Source: Tannerella sp.
GTDB lineage: Bacteria; Bacteroidota; Bacteroidia; Bacteroidales; Tannerellaceae
Direction of reading: 5' to 3'
Assembly (NCBI GenBank): GCA_031275525.1
Contig: JAISOP010000224.1
Span: forward strand, 1-6,169
DNA: 6,169 nt
Shown here: positions 6,125 through 6,169 of the stretch, one piece after another
Position numbering within the stretch: the stretch's first letter is position 1
Layout of the letters: every line of letters begins with the position of its first letter
Position numbers and translations under genes: made by a program
The notes under the pieces: model-generated
What the model saw: the letters and a program-made list of their open reading frames with translations, nothing else
Databases searched by the model: none
Told to the model about the DNA's origin: nothing

Positions 6125-6163
6125 GAGAGGGCGTCCGAATTTTTTTAGGCGCCCTCTTTTTTT
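6125..6163 (+). terminator. Rho-independent terminator after susD
   Basis: AGAGGGCG (6126-6133) pairs perfectly with CGCCCTCT (6150-6157), extendable by a T-G and a C-G pair, and is followed by T7 (6157-6163). It begins 13 nt after the susD stop. The loop itself contains a T7 run (6140-6146). The minus strand has no T-tail after the stem, so the terminator is one-directional and closes the susC-susD operon. Confidence 0.9.
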
Positions 6164-6169
6164 CAAAAT

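Noticed and set aside
5171..6166. Minus-strand open frame of 331 codons opposite susD
   Set aside because: It is the antisense shadow of susD, begins within the terminator region, and has low-complexity Arg/Val/Gly composition.

Overview
The window looks like chromosomal DNA from a Bacteroidales member of the gut type. It holds a SusC/SusD-type outer-membrane nutrient importer pair on the + strand (about 1055-4324 and 4340-6112), which is a hallmark of the phylum. The genes are GC-rich while the upstream DNA is visibly more AT-rich. A GC-rich Bacteroidales genus is therefore likely, but the genus cannot be fixed by eye.

Layout. Positions 1-1054 are about 1 kb of mostly non-coding DNA, and it is unusually rich in structure. 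(a) At the left edge a minus-strand reading frame (about 3-209, with one in-frame TGA at 48-50) overlaps a long interrupted inverted repeat (15-60). (b) An AT-rich stretch carries two perfect TAnnTTTG boxes, one per strand (294-301 minus, 371-378 plus). (c) A run of 15 G follows (419-433). (d) Next come two mutually exclusive hairpins and a strong rho-independent terminator (516-555), which together could be a small RNA or an attenuated leader. (e) A weaker hairpin lies at 584-620. (f) Four tandem 21-bp units (662-745) each contain an imperfect 14-bp palindrome. (g) A possible 49-residue ORF lies at 802-951. (h) A compact multi-hairpin fold (977-1017) and a T-run sit just before susC.

Positions 1055-6112 hold the importer operon. 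The SusC-like protein is a TonB-dependent barrel with a CarboxypepD_reg-like N-terminal domain, a plug and a barrel. The SusD-like protein is the surface lipoprotein that acts as its lid and substrate-capture subunit. They are separated by 15 nt and must be co-transcribed. A clear terminator follows susD (6125-6163), so on this evidence the operon has two genes, with no glycosidase, surface glycan-binding protein or regulator inside the window. The substrate cannot be read from the sequence. The SusC lacks the extra STN signalling domain, which argues against control by a FecR/ECF sigma relay through this receptor.

The two genes are routine. The upstream kilobase is the part worth attention: homopolymer, terminator with switchable hairpins, helically phased palindrome array, structured leader, and a susC start where a perfect Shine-Dalgarno points to an ATG in the wrong frame.
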